Assembly (NCBI GenBank): GCA_002085035.1
Contig: MZGM01000154.1
Coordinates: forward strand, 1-6,211
From: Candidatus Zhuqueibacterota bacterium 4484_219
Lineage (GTDB): Bacteria; Zhuqueibacterota; JdFR-76; 4484-219
Direction: 5' to 3'
DNA length: 6,211 nt
The notes under the pieces are model-generated. The model searched no databases. It worked only from the letters and a program-made list of their open reading frames with translations, and had not been told where the DNA came from. Both the position numbers and the translations under genes were made by a program. Of the stretch, positions 5,404 to 6,211 are shown one piece after another. The first letter of the stretch is position 1. Every line of letters starts with the position of its first letter.

Positions 5404-6132
5404 TTAGAAGTCATATTGTAAAAATATGGTTGGATTTACGCTATTGTTGCTATTTTGCGGACCAATGTTGATTTCGCATTTGCTGCCAAGCCAAAAACGG
5501 GAACCAATCCCCAATTGTTCCAGATTAAAAAGAATCTGGGGTTCCGCCATCCAGAATTTGCCGGAGTCATTTTTCCACCAGTCAAAGTAGCCACACAACT
5601 GCCAGCGCCCACGGCCAAGATGAAATTCTTTAGCCCAAACAGCAGTAAGTTGCCATCCCAGCTTTTGTTTTTCCTCCTTGCGCAACAAAAATTCCAAATG
5701 AGCATCGCAAAAATTTCCCAGAATACGATTACAGGAGATCCCTATCAGGTAAGCCATGGGGATGTAAGCTGCATCAGAGTCGTTGTATTGGACGGTAATA
5801 TCCCAACGCTGCAGGAAGGCATTATTTGACAATCCCCTGAGCGAAAAATAGCGATTAATCTCGAAGTAGATCAGTTGGGCACCAAGATGCCAATTACTAT
5901 TGGCAGTACCACTGCTTTTGCTTTCATGATCAACATCAATAAAGCCGAACCAACTACCATAATTGTCCACAGCCATTCCCTCCAGCGTGGTGGTAAAATA
6001 ATGTCGATTTTTACCAAAATCCATGTGCTGCTGTAAATTTAGGTACTGAGCAAAAACATCGGGGGCAGTCACTAATAATACTGCTGTTAAAATCCAAAAT
6101 GTGCGTCCTACCAAAAAAGCAGATCGCTTCAT
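5404..6132 (-). CDS. DUF5020/Tsx-like outer-membrane beta-barrel channel
   Basis: This 242-residue protein starts with a Sec signal peptide (basic MKRSAFLVGR, hydrophobic 11-24, cleavage after VFA at about 28). The mature part begins QYLNLQQHMDFGKNRHYFTT, the typical opening of the DUF5020 family, a relative of the nucleoside channel Tsx. Alternating aromatic strands follow (WFGFIDVDHE, WDITVQYN, AEPQILFNL), and the chain ends NPTIFLQYDF with a terminal Phe, as expected of a BAM-inserted barrel. The length fits the family (about 230-250). Nucleoside or other small-solute diffusion across the outer membrane is inferred from the family. AAAGGAG (6145-6151) lies 12 nt upstream of the ATG, longer than ideal. 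It is the first gene of the minus-strand train. Confidence 0.8.
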   Translation of the reverse strand: MKRSAFLVGRTFWILTAVLLVTAPDVFAQYLNLQQHMDFGKNRHYFTTTLEGMAVDNYGSWFGFIDVDHESKSSGTANSNWHLGAQLIYFEINRYFSLRGLSNNAFLQRWDITVQYNDSDAAYIPMAYLIGISCNRILGNFCDAHLEFLLRKEEKQKLGWQLTAVWAKEFHLGRGRWQLCGYFDWWKNDSGKFWMAEPQILFNLEQLGIGSRFWLGSKCEINIGPQNSNNSVNPTIFLQYDF

Positions 6133-6175
6133 CAGATTGAATTACTCCTTTCTGGTTATTTGTCCTTTAAACTAA

Positions 6176-6204
6176 ATTATACAAATTTCCAGATTCAAAA
6201 ACAA
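6176..6204 (-). promoter_or_regulatory. Sigma-70-type promoter of the minus-strand gene train
   Basis: On the minus strand TTGTTT (-35, 6204-6199) and a perfect TATAAT (-10, 6181-6176) are separated by exactly 17 nt. The expected start, about 7 nt downstream, leaves a leader of roughly 37 nt before the ATG at 6132. No other good promoter is visible in the short gaps downstream, so this one probably serves all four frames to 2531. Confidence 0.7.
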
Positions 6205-6211
6205 GAAAAAA

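Noticed and set aside
5436..5829. Open frames on both strands inside the channel gene
   Set aside because: They are out-of-frame shadows of the DUF5020-like gene, which has a signal peptide and family motifs.
1..6211. CRISPR array, tRNA, rRNA or insertion sequence
   Set aside because: No regularly spaced repeats, cloverleaf-like or rRNA-like stretches, transposase motifs or terminal inverted repeats were found by eye.

Overview
The window looks like a piece of a diderm (outer-membrane) bacterial chromosome or metagenomic contig of moderate GC (hand-counted lines run from about 27% to 53%). The outer-membrane markers are a TonB-dependent receptor plug and barrel, and a DUF5020/Tsx-like beta-barrel with a signal peptide and a terminal Phe. 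The protein flavour recalls FCB-group lineages (Bacteroidota, Calditrichota, KSB1-like), but the taxonomy is inference only.

Layout. (1) Positions 1-1880, minus strand: one uninterrupted reading frame of 626 codons, still open at the left edge. Its first ~170 residues resemble a six-helix ECF-transporter substrate-binding S component. A signal-peptide-like segment with an ALA cleavage site follows at residues 170-205, then a TonB-dependent receptor plug and the start of a barrel. (2) Positions 1881-2047: a divergent intergenic region. (3) Positions 2048-2659, plus strand: an unrecognised, probably helical protein. (4) Positions 6132 down to 2531, minus strand: a tightly spaced gene train behind a good sigma-70-type promoter at 6176-6204. 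It encodes a DUF5020/Tsx-like outer-membrane channel, an LsrG-like ABM-domain protein, an iron-containing alcohol dehydrogenase fused in frame to the C-terminal part of a SAM methyltransferase, and a thymidylate synthase of a divergent type. The gaps are 36, 13 and 19 nt. The last gene converges on, and overlaps by 129 bp, the plus-strand gene at 2048.

How the genes may work together. The left gene would join outer-membrane capture (TonB receptor) and inner-membrane binding (S component) of a small molecule, probably a vitamin, in one translation product; an internal signal peptidase site could separate the two. The right-hand train joins a possible nucleoside channel, redox/isomerase-type small-molecule enzymes and dTMP synthesis. 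A link through nucleoside or deoxyribose metabolism is only suggestive.

Caution. Four places look like joins or internal losses: the S component/receptor join, a shortened plug, the ADH/methyltransferase join with both partners truncated, and the convergent 3' overlap. The ADH/methyltransferase join and the convergent overlap look like deletions or assembly chimeras. The S component/receptor fusion is cleaner, because both partners are whole at the join and the membrane topology works, so it is the best candidate for real and interesting biology.
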